The notes: generated by a model not told the origin, from the letters alone. 64,000 nucleotides of DNA from Candidatus Acutalibacter stercorigallinarum (GCA_019112625.1 DXIW01000041.1:1-64000); one strand, 5' to 3'; shown: positions 27,220-36,276, counted from the stretch's first letter. Translations and numbers: made by a program.

Positions 27220-28800
27220 TCAATCCAGGGTCTCCTCCCTGGACTGCGCCCCGGTGAGGAGCAGCAGGTATTCCATAGAGTCCTCCAGCGCCTTCCAGCT
27301 GGCGGCCACCACGTCCCCGGAGACGCCCACGGTGGTGTAGCTCTCCGCCCCGCAGGTGGAGGTGATGAGCACCCGCACCCGGGCGGCGGTGGCGCTTTTG
27401 CTGTCCAGCACCCGGACCTTGTAGTCCGTAAGCTTTACCTGGGACAGCACCGGGTAGAAGATCTCCAGTGCCTTCCGCAGGGCCTGGTCCAGGGCGTTGA
27501 CCGGGCCGTTGCCCTCCCCGGCCATCAGGCGGGTCTCGCCGCCCACCCGTACCTTCACCGTGGCGCTGGCGCCCCGGTCCTGGCCGTCGCTGTAGTCGGT
27601 GTAGATGTGGTAATACAGCAGCTGGAAGAAGGGCGAGAAGGGCCGCAGCCGTTTCCGCGCCAGCAGCTCGAAGGAGGCGTCGGCCCCCTCGAACTGGTAG
27701 CCCTGGGCCTCCAGGCGCTTCAGGTCCTCCAGCACAGCCTTGGCCTCCTGGGAGTCCAGCCGCAGCAGGGGGAAGGCCCTGCGCAGCCGCTCCAGCACCA
27801 CCGCCCGGCCGCTGATCTCCGAGGCGGGGAACCGCCGGGTATTGCCCACCAGGTAGGGGTCCACGTGCTCGAAGGACCGGGGGACCTTCAGCACCCCATC
27901 GGCGTGCATGCCGGCCTTGTGGGCGAAGGCGTTGTCCCCCACGTAGGGCATGTTGTCCGGCAGGTCCAGGTTGGCGATGGAGGCCATCTCCTTGGCCCCG
28001 TGGGACAACAGCTGCAGCCGCTCCTGGGGGATGCAGGGGATGCCCAGCTTCACCTGTAAATCGGGGATGATGGCGGAGAGGTTGGCGTTGCCGCAGCGCT
28101 CCCCGAAGCCCAGCAGGGTGCCCTGGACCTGGCTGGCCCCGGCCAGCACCCCCACCACGCTGTTGGCCACGGCCATGCCGCAGTCGTCGTGGAAGTGGAC
28201 GGCCACCGGCAGGTCAAAGCGCCCGGCCACCTCTGTTACAATCTGGGACACCTCCTGGGGGAAGGCGCCGCCGTTGGTGTCGCACAGGCAGAGCATGTCC
28301 GCCCCGCCCCGGGCGGCGGCCTCCAGGGCCTGCAGGGCGAAGTCCCGGTCGTCCTTCCAGCCGTCGAAGAAGTGCTCCCCGTCGAAGATGACCTCCTTGC
28401 CCCGCTCCTTCAAAAAGCGGCAGCTCTCCTCGATCATCCGGAAGTTTTCCTCGTAGGTGGTCTCCAGCACGCAGTCCACGTGGAATTTCCAGCACTTGCC
28501 GAACACGGCGCAGCAGGGGGTGCCCGCCGTCGCCAGGGACTGGAGGTTGCCGTCCTCCTCCGGCGGGATGTTCTTGCGGCGGGTGCTGCCAAAGGCCACC
28601 AGCCTGGCGTGGGACAGGGGCAGCTCCCGGGCCCGGGCGAAAAACTCAGCGTCCTTGGGGTTGGAGCCCGGGTTCCCGGCCTCGATATAGGCCACGCCCA
28701 GCTGGTCCAAGAGCCGCACCGCCGCCAGCTTGTCCTCCACCGAAAAGGCGATGCCCGTGCCCTGGGCCCCGTCCCGCAGGGTGGAGTCCAGGATGGTCAC
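27220..28800 (-). CDS. cimA: Citramalate synthase (alpha-IPM synthase family)
   Basis: ILDSTLRDGAQGTGIAFSVEDKLAAVRLLDQLGVAYIEAGNPGSNPKD; HFHDDCGMAVANS; GTG start overlapping the upstream stop (GTGA). Confidence 0.92.
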   Translation of the reverse strand: MTILDSTLRDGAQGTGIAFSVEDKLAAVRLLDQLGVAYIEAGNPGSNPKDAEFFARARELPLSHARLVAFGSTRRKNIPPEEDGNLQSLATAGTPCCAVFGKCWKFHVDCVLETTYEENFRMIEESCRFLKERGKEVIFDGEHFFDGWKDDRDFALQALEAAARGGADMLCLCDTNGGAFPQEVSQIVTEVAGRFDLPVAVHFHDDCGMAVANSVVGVLAGASQVQGTLLGFGERCGNANLSAIIPDLQVKLGIPCIPQERLQLLSHGAKEMASIANLDLPDNMPYVGDNAFAHKAGMHADGVLKVPRSFEHVDPYLVGNTRRFPASEISGRAVVLERLRRAFPLLRLDSQEAKAVLEDLKRLEAQGYQFEGADASFELLARKRLRPFSPFFQLLYYHIYTDYSDGQDRGASATVKVRVGGETRLMAGEGNGPVNALDQALRKALEIFYPVLSQVKLTDYKVRVLDSKSATAARVRVLITSTCGAESYTTVGVSGDVVAASWKALEDSMEYLLLLTGAQSREETLD

Positions 28801-29612
28801 TCCGTCTCCAGCTCTCCTGCCTCTACCTGGCTGATCAGATCGTCCACCCATTCCGGTACCTCCTCTTCTACCAGCTTCTCATCGTTTTTCAGCCTGTCGA
28901 ACAGCGCCATGCTGTCCTCATAGTAGGCCATGTCCTCCTCGCTCCGCTCGATGGAGGAGCCCTCCGCCGCCCGCAGGGAAACCCGCAGCATCTCAAACAG
29001 GGTCTGGTAGTCTTCCGCGGTCCAGGAGTCGTTCTCCGCCGCGGTGGGGGTGAATTCGGCAAAGGCCTTCACGTCCTCCCAGGGGATCATGGCGTTCTCG
29101 TAGTCCGTGGCGCCCGCAGGCATGGTGGCGCCGTCGTTGTATTGGAAAAACCCTTCGAAGTTGTTCTCCAGTAGCTGGAAGGAGGTCTCATCGTGGAGAT
29201 AGATCATGCTGGCGTTGGTGGAGGCGTCGGCGGTGAATTTCACCATGGAGGCCTCCAGCATCTGGTAGTCGGTCTCGTTGGCGGAGATCACGTAATTCAC
29301 CACCGAGACCTGGACCCGGCCGTCGCCGTTGCGGTCGTCGGCATAGGGGGTGATGCAGTCCCGCAGCTGCTGCAGGCCGCTCTCCGGCATGGTGTAGGAG
29401 GTCATCAGGGCGATGGTGTAGTCGGGCTTGACCTGGCTGGCCACGGAATAGATGATGCTGCCCACCAGCAGGGCCACCAGCACCACGCCCAGCAGGATGA
29501 ATTTGTTGTAGTACCACCAGTTCTGCCGCTTCTGCTTGGGCGACATGGGAGCTTGGGCGTCTGGGTGGATGGTCTCCTCCCCGGCGTTTACTAGGTATCC
29601 TTCTCTGGCCAT
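28797..29612 (-). CDS. Hypothetical single-TM extracytoplasmic protein
   Basis: FILLGVVLVALLVGSIIYSVASQ TM anchor, 271 aa, coupled to cimA. Confidence 0.75.
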   Translation of the reverse strand: MAREGYLVNAGEETIHPDAQAPMSPKQKRQNWWYYNKFILLGVVLVALLVGSIIYSVASQVKPDYTIALMTSYTMPESGLQQLRDCITPYADDRNGDGRVQVSVVNYVISANETDYQMLEASMVKFTADASTNASMIYLHDETSFQLLENNFEGFFQYNDGATMPAGATDYENAMIPWEDVKAFAEFTPTAAENDSWTAEDYQTLFEMLRVSLRAAEGSSIERSEEDMAYYEDSMALFDRLKNDEKLVEEEVPEWVDDLISQVEAGELETE

Positions 29613-29754
29613 TGGTATCTCCTCCCGGAAATCAGTGAATCTCTCTCAGAATCGTATCCGCCCCGTTTCGCAGGCCGGGGAACGGACGGGTACTATTGTA
29701 GCACATCCCCGCCCCCACTTGGTGAACAAATGGTAAATCCGGGCGGGAATGGGC

Positions 29755-29792
29755 GCGAAAAGGCCGGCCCCCGGTGGGGAGCCGGCCCGCAG
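29755..29792 (-). terminator. Intrinsic terminator ending the PiT-DUF47-TrkH-TrkA operon
   Basis: Minus strand GGGCCGGCTCCCC-ACC-GGGGGCCGGCC-TTTT. Confidence 0.75.
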
Positions 29793-29795
29793 GTG

Positions 29796-30464
29796 TCACT
29801 GCATGTCATTCTCGAACCGCTCGATGCTGCTGGTGTTCCCCACCACGCACACCACGTCCCCCGCCTGGAAGCGGTAGTCCACGGGGAAATCCACCCGGGT
29901 GTGGTGGCCCCGCTCGATGGCGATGATGTTGATGCCGTACTTCCGGCGGATGTTGGACTCCACAACGCTGGTGCCGATGAGGTCGCCGGTCACCTCGATG
30001 CGCCGCACCTCCACGTTGCCCTGGAGGGTGACGGAATCCAGGAAGTTGTTGTACAGCAGGCCCTTGCCCAGGCGGATGGCCATATCACGCTCGGGATACA
30101 CCACCTTGGCCCCCAGGCGCTTTAAGGCCTCCCCGTGGGTGATGCTGCTGGCCTTGGCGATGACGTTGGGCACCTTCATGTTCAGCACGGTGATGGTGGT
30201 GAGCACGCTCACGTCCACCTTCTCCGCGATGCAGATGATGACCGTGTCGCAGTTCTGCACGCCGGTCTCCTCCAGGGACTCCATATCCAGGGAATCCACC
30301 ACCATGGCCAGGTCGGTGAATTTCCGGGCCTCCCGGACCCGGGACTCGTCCCGGTCGATGGCGATGACCTCCCGGTCGGCGGAGGAGAGGCTCTCCACCA
30401 AAGCCAGGCCGAAGCGGCCCAGGCCGATGACGCCAAAGCTGGCGGATTCGTCTTTTCGTTTCAT
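29796..30464 (-). CDS. TrkA/KtrA-type potassium uptake regulatory subunit
   Basis: FGVIGLGRFGLALVESLSSADREVIAIDRDESRVREA RCK-N, RCK-C after. Confidence 0.93.
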   Translation of the reverse strand: MKRKDESASFGVIGLGRFGLALVESLSSADREVIAIDRDESRVREARKFTDLAMVVDSLDMESLEETGVQNCDTVIICIAEKVDVSVLTTITVLNMKVPNVIAKASSITHGEALKRLGAKVVYPERDMAIRLGKGLLYNNFLDSVTLQGNVEVRRIEVTGDLIGTSVVESNIRRKYGINIIAIERGHHTRVDFPVDYRFQAGDVVCVVGNTSSIERFENDMQ

Positions 30465-30500
30465 TTCGCGATACCTTTCCTTTCTCAGATCAAAAATGGC

Positions 30501-31829
30501 TTACCCGATGGTGAGGGACTCCTCGGTGTAGCGGGCCGTGGGGGCCGGGCGCTCAATCCAGATGGACAGCAGGGTGAAGGTGCCCACCCGGCCGGCGAAC
30601 ATGGTGATGATGAGCACCAGCTTGGCCACCCACCCCAATGCCGGGGTGATGCCCGTGGAGAGGCCCACGGTGCCGAAGGCGGAGACCTCCTCGAACAGCA
30701 GCTGGAGGAAGGTGTACTCCGGCTCTAAAATGCACAGGAAGAAGGTGCAGGCGCACACCAAAAGCAGAGACAGCATGGTGATGAGGAACGCCTTGGCCAA
30801 AGCCTCCATGGGGATGCTCCGCCGGAAGGCGCCGATGTGCCGCTTGGTGAAGAGGCTGCGCACCTCCTGCATCAGCACGAAGAAGGTGGTGGTCTTGATG
30901 CCACCGCCGGTGGACCCGGGGGACGCGCCGATGAACATGAGGAGGGTGAGCACGAAGAGCCCGGCGTCGGTAAAGTCGCCGATGGCGTAGGTGGAAAAGC
31001 CCGCGGTACGGGCGGAAACACTGTGGAAGAAAGCCCCCAGCCAGGTGATGTCCTCGGTGGCCTTCAGCAGCAGGGTGCCCAGCAGGAGCAGCACCCCGGT
31101 GGTGGTGACCACCACCTTGGTGTGGAAGGTGAATTTCTTAAAGCGGAATTTCTTGCTCCACACGTCCAGAATCACCAGGAAGCCGATGCCCCCGAAGATG
31201 ATGAGGCCGCAGGTGGTCAGGTTCAGCAGCACGTCGCTCTGGTAGGGGATCAGGTTCCGCAGGCCGCCCAGAATGTCGAAGCCCGAGTTGTTGAAGGCCG
31301 CGATGGAGTGGAACACGCTGACCCCCAGGGCCTTGGGCAGGGGGAAATCCTGGGAGAACACGATGAAGCTGAGGGCGGCGCCCACCAGCTCGAACCCCAG
31401 GGTGAGGAGCAGCACGCTCTTCACCAGCCGGACCATGCCCTTGGCGCCCTCTACGTTCAGGGCCTCCTTCACCAGCACGCGGCTGCGCATGCCCACCTTT
31501 TTCCCGGCGGCCAGAATCAGGCCCACGCCGATGGAGGTGACCCCCAGGCCGCCCACCTGGATGAGGACCGCCACCACCACCTGGCCGAACACGGTGAAGT
31601 GGTCCGCCACGTCGATGGCGATCAGGCCGGTGACGCACACGGCGCTGGTGGAGGTGAACAGGGCGTCGATAAAGCTCACCGTGGCGTCGTCACGAACGGA
31701 GATGGGCAAAAGCAGCAGCCCAGTGCCCAGAAAGATCACCAAGGCAAAGCCCACGACGATGAGCCGGCCCGGCGGCTGCCGTTTGATGGATAGCAGAAAC
31801 TGTTTCATATCTGTCTGTGCCCCGGCCAA
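30501..31829 (-). CDS. TrkH/KtrB-type potassium transporter subunit
   Basis: TSTSAVCVTGLIAIDVADHFTVFGQ, GASPGSTGGGIKTTTFF. Confidence 0.94.
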   Translation of the reverse strand: MAGAQTDMKQFLLSIKRQPPGRLIVVGFALVIFLGTGLLLLPISVRDDATVSFIDALFTSTSAVCVTGLIAIDVADHFTVFGQVVVAVLIQVGGLGVTSIGVGLILAAGKKVGMRSRVLVKEALNVEGAKGMVRLVKSVLLLTLGFELVGAALSFIVFSQDFPLPKALGVSVFHSIAAFNNSGFDILGGLRNLIPYQSDVLLNLTTCGLIIFGGIGFLVILDVWSKKFRFKKFTFHTKVVVTTTGVLLLLGTLLLKATEDITWLGAFFHSVSARTAGFSTYAIGDFTDAGLFVLTLLMFIGASPGSTGGGIKTTTFFVLMQEVRSLFTKRHIGAFRRSIPMEALAKAFLITMLSLLLVCACTFFLCILEPEYTFLQLLFEEVSAFGTVGLSTGITPALGWVAKLVLIITMFAGRVGTFTLLSIWIERPAPTARYTEESLTIG

Positions 31830-31887
31830 AGCCGGCGGGGCGACCTTCCTTTCTTTTCGAAAAACGGGAGACGGACGGGGGACAGCC

Positions 31888-32511
31888 TCAGCTGTTCTTC
31901 ATCATCACGCTCTCCACCATGTCGGCGATGTGCTCGCAGGCGTCGGCGCACTTCTCCAGGTAGATGTAGATCTCCCGCCAGGCGATGACCTCCAGGGGGT
32001 CCTTGCAGGTGTCGTGGAGGCGGAACATGCAGTCGATGAACAGCTTATCCGCCGACTCCTCCAGGGTGTTGATGCTGACGATGGAATCGTGGATGAGCTT
32101 GGAGCGCTTGAAGTCGGCAAACTCGTTCATCAGCTTCCCCACCTCCTGGCAGCAGCGGATGACAATGTCCGCCATCTCCAGGGCGTCGGGGCGGATGGCG
32201 GTGACCCGGTTGTAGTACAGCCGGATGAACACGTCCTCCAGCTTGTCGGTGAGGTCGTCCAGGTTCTGGCTCAGCTGCAGGATGTCCTCCCGCTCGATGG
32301 GGGTGATGAAGGCCTTCACCAGGGTGTTGAGGAGCTCGTGCTTCTTCAGGTCCGCGGCGTGCTCCACCTTGTGGATCTCTTCCATCTGGGAGATCAGGGC
32401 CTGCTGGTCGAAGTTGGCCATGGCCTTCTTCAGCAGCTGGGCCGCCTGGCAGGAACACTCCGCGCAGGCGATGAAGTTCTGGAAATAGTAGGAGTCTTGC
32501 TTCTTCGACAT
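31888..32511 (-). CDS. DUF47 (PhoU-like) family protein
   Basis: QMEEIHKVEHAADLKKHELLNTLVKAFITPIEREDILQLSQNLDDLTDKLEDV. Confidence 0.92.
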   Translation of the reverse strand: MSKKQDSYYFQNFIACAECSCQAAQLLKKAMANFDQQALISQMEEIHKVEHAADLKKHELLNTLVKAFITPIEREDILQLSQNLDDLTDKLEDVFIRLYYNRVTAIRPDALEMADIVIRCCQEVGKLMNEFADFKRSKLIHDSIVSINTLEESADKLFIDCMFRLHDTCKDPLEVIAWREIYIYLEKCADACEHIADMVESVMMKNS

Positions 32512-32602
32512 AAGGTTCGTCCTTCCTTTCCGCGGGTCTCGGGCCCGCCTTGCCCTTGGGGCATTTTACGAAACAAACTTGGTGGAAACGGAAAAATCGC
32601 CG

Positions 32603-33649
32603 TTAAAAGAGGAACAAGAAGAGCTTTGCCATGACAAAACTGATGAGCCCGCAGCCCGGGAAGGTGAAAATCCAGGTGAGGACCATCTCCCGCACCACCC
32701 CCAGGTTGATGGAGGAGAGCCGGCGCACCGCCCCCACGCCCATAATGGCGCTGGTCTTGGTGTGGGTGGTGGACACCGGGATGCCGAACAGGCTGGAGTA
32801 CAGCAGGCAGAAGGCCGCCGCCAGGTCCGCGGAGAAGCCCTGGTATTTCTCCAGCTTCACCATGTCCATGCCCACGGACTTGATGATCTTCTCGCCGCCC
32901 ACGCTGGTGCCGGCCGCCATGACCACGCTGCACAGCAGCATGAGCCACACGGGGATGGTGGCGCCCACCACGTCCTCCTGGCCATTGGCGAAAGCCATGC
33001 CCAAAAACAGCACGCCGATGAATTTCTGGCCGTCCTGGGCGCCGTGCATAAAGCTCATGGCCGCGGCGCCGAAGATCTGGGCCCCCTGGAAAAACTTGTT
33101 GGTGTGGCGGCGGTCCATGCGGGCGCAGATGACGCTGACCAGCTTGCACACCACCCAGCCGGTGCCAAAGCCCAGGGCCAGGGAGAGCACCAGGCCGTAG
33201 AGGACCTTGGCCCACTCGTCCATGTTCACGCCCCCCACGCCGTTGTGGATGGCGATGGCCGCGCCGGTCAGGCCGGCGATGAGGCTGTGGCTCTCGCTGG
33301 TGGGGATGCCAAAATAAGAAGCGCCTACGCTGTAGACAACAATGGAAAACAAAGCGGCGCACAAGGCGATGAGCGCCTCGCGGGTGTTGCCGCCGAAGTT
33401 TACCATATTGCTGATGGTAGACGCTACGGAGCTGTTGATCTGGGTCATAATGAACACGCCCAAAAAGTTGAACAGGGCGCTCATCCAAATAGCGCTGCGC
33501 ACCCCCATGCACCGTGTGGTCACACAGGTGGCGATGGCGTTGGGGGCGTCGGTCCAGCCGTTGACGAAGATGACTCCCAGTGTGAGGAGCACCGTGATGA
33601 GCAGCACCGGGCTTGACACCGCCTGCTGCAAGAAGGTAAGCAAATCCAT
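32603..33649 (-). CDS. PiT family inorganic phosphate transporter
   Basis: VNGWTDAPNAIATCVTTRCM...GIPTSESHSLIAGL...FGIPVSTTHTKTSAIMGVG. Confidence 0.94.
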   Translation of the reverse strand: MDLLTFLQQAVSSPVLLITVLLTLGVIFVNGWTDAPNAIATCVTTRCMGVRSAIWMSALFNFLGVFIMTQINSSVASTISNMVNFGGNTREALIALCAALFSIVVYSVGASYFGIPTSESHSLIAGLTGAAIAIHNGVGGVNMDEWAKVLYGLVLSLALGFGTGWVVCKLVSVICARMDRRHTNKFFQGAQIFGAAAMSFMHGAQDGQKFIGVLFLGMAFANGQEDVVGATIPVWLMLLCSVVMAAGTSVGGEKIIKSVGMDMVKLEKYQGFSADLAAAFCLLYSSLFGIPVSTTHTKTSAIMGVGAVRRLSSINLGVVREMVLTWIFTFPGCGLISFVMAKLFLFLF

Positions 33650-33679
33650 AATAACCCCTGCTCTATCATATTTTCCGAT

Positions 33680-33844
33680 AAAAAACGGGCCAGCACGACC
33701 CGATGGAGGCGCTGTCCCGTATCGCGGCACATGTTCGCGCCTTACAAAGACCAGCACTGGGATAAATAGAGGCGCGGCCCGCTCCCCTGGGAGGAATCTC
33801 CCGGGCGAGCCTCCCCCTATGACAGACTCCACCGCTTATTCCAG
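33680..33844 (-). ncRNA. Candidate riboswitch/attenuator leader, copy A (PiT-DUF47-TrkH-TrkA operon)
   Basis: Conserved CUGGAAUAAGCGGUGGAGUCUGUCAUAGGGG...CCUCUAUUUAUCCCAG (33757-33844) followed by terminator CGGGUC-GUGCU-GGCCCG-UUUUUU (33680-33702). Confidence 0.75.
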
Positions 33845-33851
33845 TAAAGCC

Positions 33852-33880
33852 AGTATAAAGTTTATGCAAAGAGAAGTCAA
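33852..33880 (-). promoter_or_regulatory. Promoter TTGACT-17-TATACT for leader A
   Basis: Minus strand TTGACTTCTCTTTGCATAAACTTTATACT. Confidence 0.85.
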
Positions 33881-33955
33881 GGGGAGGGCCGTAAATTGTC
33901 GAAATCCATAGTTACCACCGGCGCATTTTTCCACAATTTATAGCAAGTTGCAACC

Positions 33956-34015
33956 TTGACTTTTTCCCCGAAAAGCCTTATACTTCCCTCTGGAGATTTT
34001 GGTACGAATCCGTAC
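33956..34015 (+). promoter_or_regulatory. marR promoter TTGACT-17-TATACT plus operator-like palindrome GTACG-AATC-CGTAC
   Basis: TTGACT 33956-33961, TATACT 33979-33984, palindrome 34002-34015. Confidence 0.7.
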
Positions 34016-34068
34016 TAGGAAATCACAGGCATCCCCCCTATTTTCGCAAAAAGAAAGCAGGTACGACT

Positions 34069-34533
34069 ATGGACGCAAATGACGAGGCCATCTACCGCCT
34101 TGTGACAGCCACCAACCAGCTGGATGGCAGCTACTACCTCTATGCCCGGCGGCTGGGGGCCAAGGAGAACGCCCTGGCCCTCCTCTACGCCCTCAGCGAT
34201 GGGGAGCCCCACTCCCAGAAACAGGTGAGCCAGGAGTGGCTCATCCCCAAGACCACCGTGAATACTATAGTAAAGGAATGGGAGCAGCAAGGTTACGCTT
34301 CTCTGGGAGAGGGGCGGGGCCGGGAGAAGGCCATCGAGCTCACCCCGGCGGGGCACGCCTATGCCGCCAGCCTGCTGGACCCGGTGTGGGCCGCGGAGCG
34401 GGCCGCCATGGCCGCCACCCTGGAGCTCTTCCCCGCCCAATTTGTAGACGCCTTCGCGTTTTTTACCGCCCGCCTTGCCCAGGAGCTGCAAAAGCGGGCC
34501 CCCGCCCCCGGCGGGAGAAAGGAGGAGGACTGA
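34069..34533 (+). CDS. MarR family regulator
   Basis: Winged-helix DGEPHSQKQVSQEWLIPKTTVNTIVKEWEQQGYASLGEGRGREKAIELTPAG. Confidence 0.9.
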   Translation: MDANDEAIYRLVTATNQLDGSYYLYARRLGAKENALALLYALSDGEPHSQKQVSQEWLIPKTTVNTIVKEWEQQGYASLGEGRGREKAIELTPAGHAYAASLLDPVWAAERAAMAATLELFPAQFVDAFAFFTARLAQELQKRAPAPGGRKEED

Positions 34534-34535
34534 GT

Positions 34536-35930
34536 TTGGATTCCAAGACCCTGTTTGCCAAAACGCCGCCGGTGAAGCTGTTTTTCATCGCAGCCATGCC
34601 CGGCGCGGTGAGCATGCTGGCCTCGGCCCTGTACGGCCTGCTGGACGGCCTGTTTGTGGGGCAGTTCGTGGGCAGCACCGCCTTTGCGGCCCTGAACCTG
34701 GCCATGCCCTTCGTCATCATCAACTTCTCCCTGGCGGACCTGATCGGCGTGGGCTCGGCGGTGCCCATCTCCATCGCCCTGGGCCGCAAGGACGACCAGG
34801 AGGCCAACAACATCTTCACCTGCGCCTGCCTGCTCATTGTGGGCACCGGCGCGGCCATCGGCGCGGTGCTGTACCTGGCCGCCCCGGCCCTCATCGCCAT
34901 GATGGGCGCCGAGGGAGACTTCGCCGCCCAGGCGGTGCAGTACCTGAGGGTGTACTGCATCGCCTCCCCGGTGACCACCATGGTCTTTGCCGCCGACAAC
35001 TTCCTGCGCATCTGCGGGTACATCCGGGGCAGCATGGCCCTGAACATCTTCATGTCCGCCTTCAGCGCCGGGCTGGAGTTCCTGTTTTTGGGAGTGTTCC
35101 GATGGGGCATCTGGGCGGCGGCCCTGGCCACCTGCGGCAGCATGTTCGTCTGCGCTCTGCTGGCCCTCATCCCCTTCTTCCGGGGCAGGGCCCAGCTGCG
35201 GTTCTGCCGGCCCCGGTTCCGGGCCGCCATGCTGCGGCAGATCGTGGCCTGCGGGGCGCCCAACTTTCTCAACAACCTGGCCGGGCGCATCACCTCCATC
35301 CTGATGAACGCCCTGCTGGTGCGCCTGGGCGGCGAGAACGCCGTGTCCATCTACGGCATCCTCATGTATGTGGACGGCTTCATCCAGCCCCTGCTCTACG
35401 GCATGTGCGACTCCCTGCAGCCCGCGGTGGGCTTTAACTGGGGCGCCGGGAAATACTCCCGGGTACGGGCCATCGAGAAGTGCTGCTTTACCGCCAGCGC
35501 TATGGTCTCCGCCCTGTCCATCGGGGTGATTTTGTTGCTCCCCGCCCAGATCACCCGCATCTTCGTGGCCTCCCCCTCCCCGGAGGTGCTGGCCGCCTCG
35601 GTGGGGGCGCTGCAGCTGTTCGCCCTCACCTATATCACCCGGTGGTTCTCCTTCGCCACCCAGAGCTATATGCTGGCCGTGGAGAAGCCCCTCCCCGCCT
35701 CCCTCATCTCCGTGGCCACGGCCCTGGTGTTCCCGGTGGTGCTCATCGCCGCCCTGTGGCCCTTGGGGCTTACGGGCATCTGGCTCAACTTTGCGGGCAC
35801 GGCCCTGCTGGCGGCGGTCCTGTCCCTGGTCATCCTGGTGAAGATGCGGCCCCAGCTCTCCCGGCCGGATGTTCCGGCCCCGGATGTTCCGGCCCCGGAC
35901 ATTCCGGCCCCGGAGCCCCAGGAGCCCTGA
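34536..35930 (+). CDS. MATE family efflux transporter (TTG start)
   Basis: LFFIAAMPGAVSMLASALYGLLDGLFVGQFVG...PLLYGMCDSLQPAVGFNWGAG; RBS GGAGGAGG. Confidence 0.92.
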   Translation: MDSKTLFAKTPPVKLFFIAAMPGAVSMLASALYGLLDGLFVGQFVGSTAFAALNLAMPFVIINFSLADLIGVGSAVPISIALGRKDDQEANNIFTCACLLIVGTGAAIGAVLYLAAPALIAMMGAEGDFAAQAVQYLRVYCIASPVTTMVFAADNFLRICGYIRGSMALNIFMSAFSAGLEFLFLGVFRWGIWAAALATCGSMFVCALLALIPFFRGRAQLRFCRPRFRAAMLRQIVACGAPNFLNNLAGRITSILMNALLVRLGGENAVSIYGILMYVDGFIQPLLYGMCDSLQPAVGFNWGAGKYSRVRAIEKCCFTASAMVSALSIGVILLLPAQITRIFVASPSPEVLAASVGALQLFALTYITRWFSFATQSYMLAVEKPLPASLISVATALVFPVVLIAALWPLGLTGIWLNFAGTALLAAVLSLVILVKMRPQLSRPDVPAPDVPAPDIPAPEPQEP

Positions 35931-35976
35931 CCTTCCCGCTTCCTATAGAAAAACCAACTGTTTTTTCCCGTTCTCC

Positions 35977-36005
35977 TTGACATTTCTCCCCGCCCCGACT
36001 ATACT
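35977..36005 (+). promoter_or_regulatory. Promoter TTGACA-17-TATACT for leader B
   Basis: TTGACATTTCTCCCCGCCCCGACTATACT. Confidence 0.88.
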
Positions 36006-36011
36006 TAACAT

Positions 36012-36276
36012 GGGATAAGTGGTGGAGTCTGTCATAGAGGGCGGCACCCTTCCCCAGGGACCGGGGCCAAAAGCCGCGGCTCCTGGGTCATCCTTTCTGC
36101 CAGGCTGGCGTTCTTGCCCTGCAAGGCCCGGCGGGAGGAGGGACGGCTGCCGGGCCTCTATTTATTCCCAAGGTATTTGCGCACAGAAGCAGCAGGGCTT
36201 TTGGCAGGAAAGCGCCCTGTTTGCGGAAAAGCAAAGGGCAGACCCCTTTTTGGGGTTTGCCTTTCTCTGTTTTTTG
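36012..36276 (+). ncRNA. Candidate riboswitch/attenuator leader, copy B (hppA)
   Basis: GGGAUAAGUGGUGGAGUCUGUCAUAGAGG...CCUCUAUUUAUUCCC (36012-36169); terminator GGCAGACCCC-UUUUU-GGGGUUUGCC-UUUCUCUGUUUUUU (36237-36276). Confidence 0.75.

Noticed and set aside
30837-31793. 318 aa H/E/Q-rich ORF
   Set aside because: Antisense to TrkH; no independent support
33680-36276. Leader RNAs A/B as ydaO (c-di-AMP), crcB (fluoride), M-box or yybP-ykoY riboswitches
   Set aside because: Conserved core RAUAAGYGGUGGAGUCUGUCAUAG does not match the consensus elements I recall for these classes; formal cmscan not possible here, so identity with another Rfam family remains open
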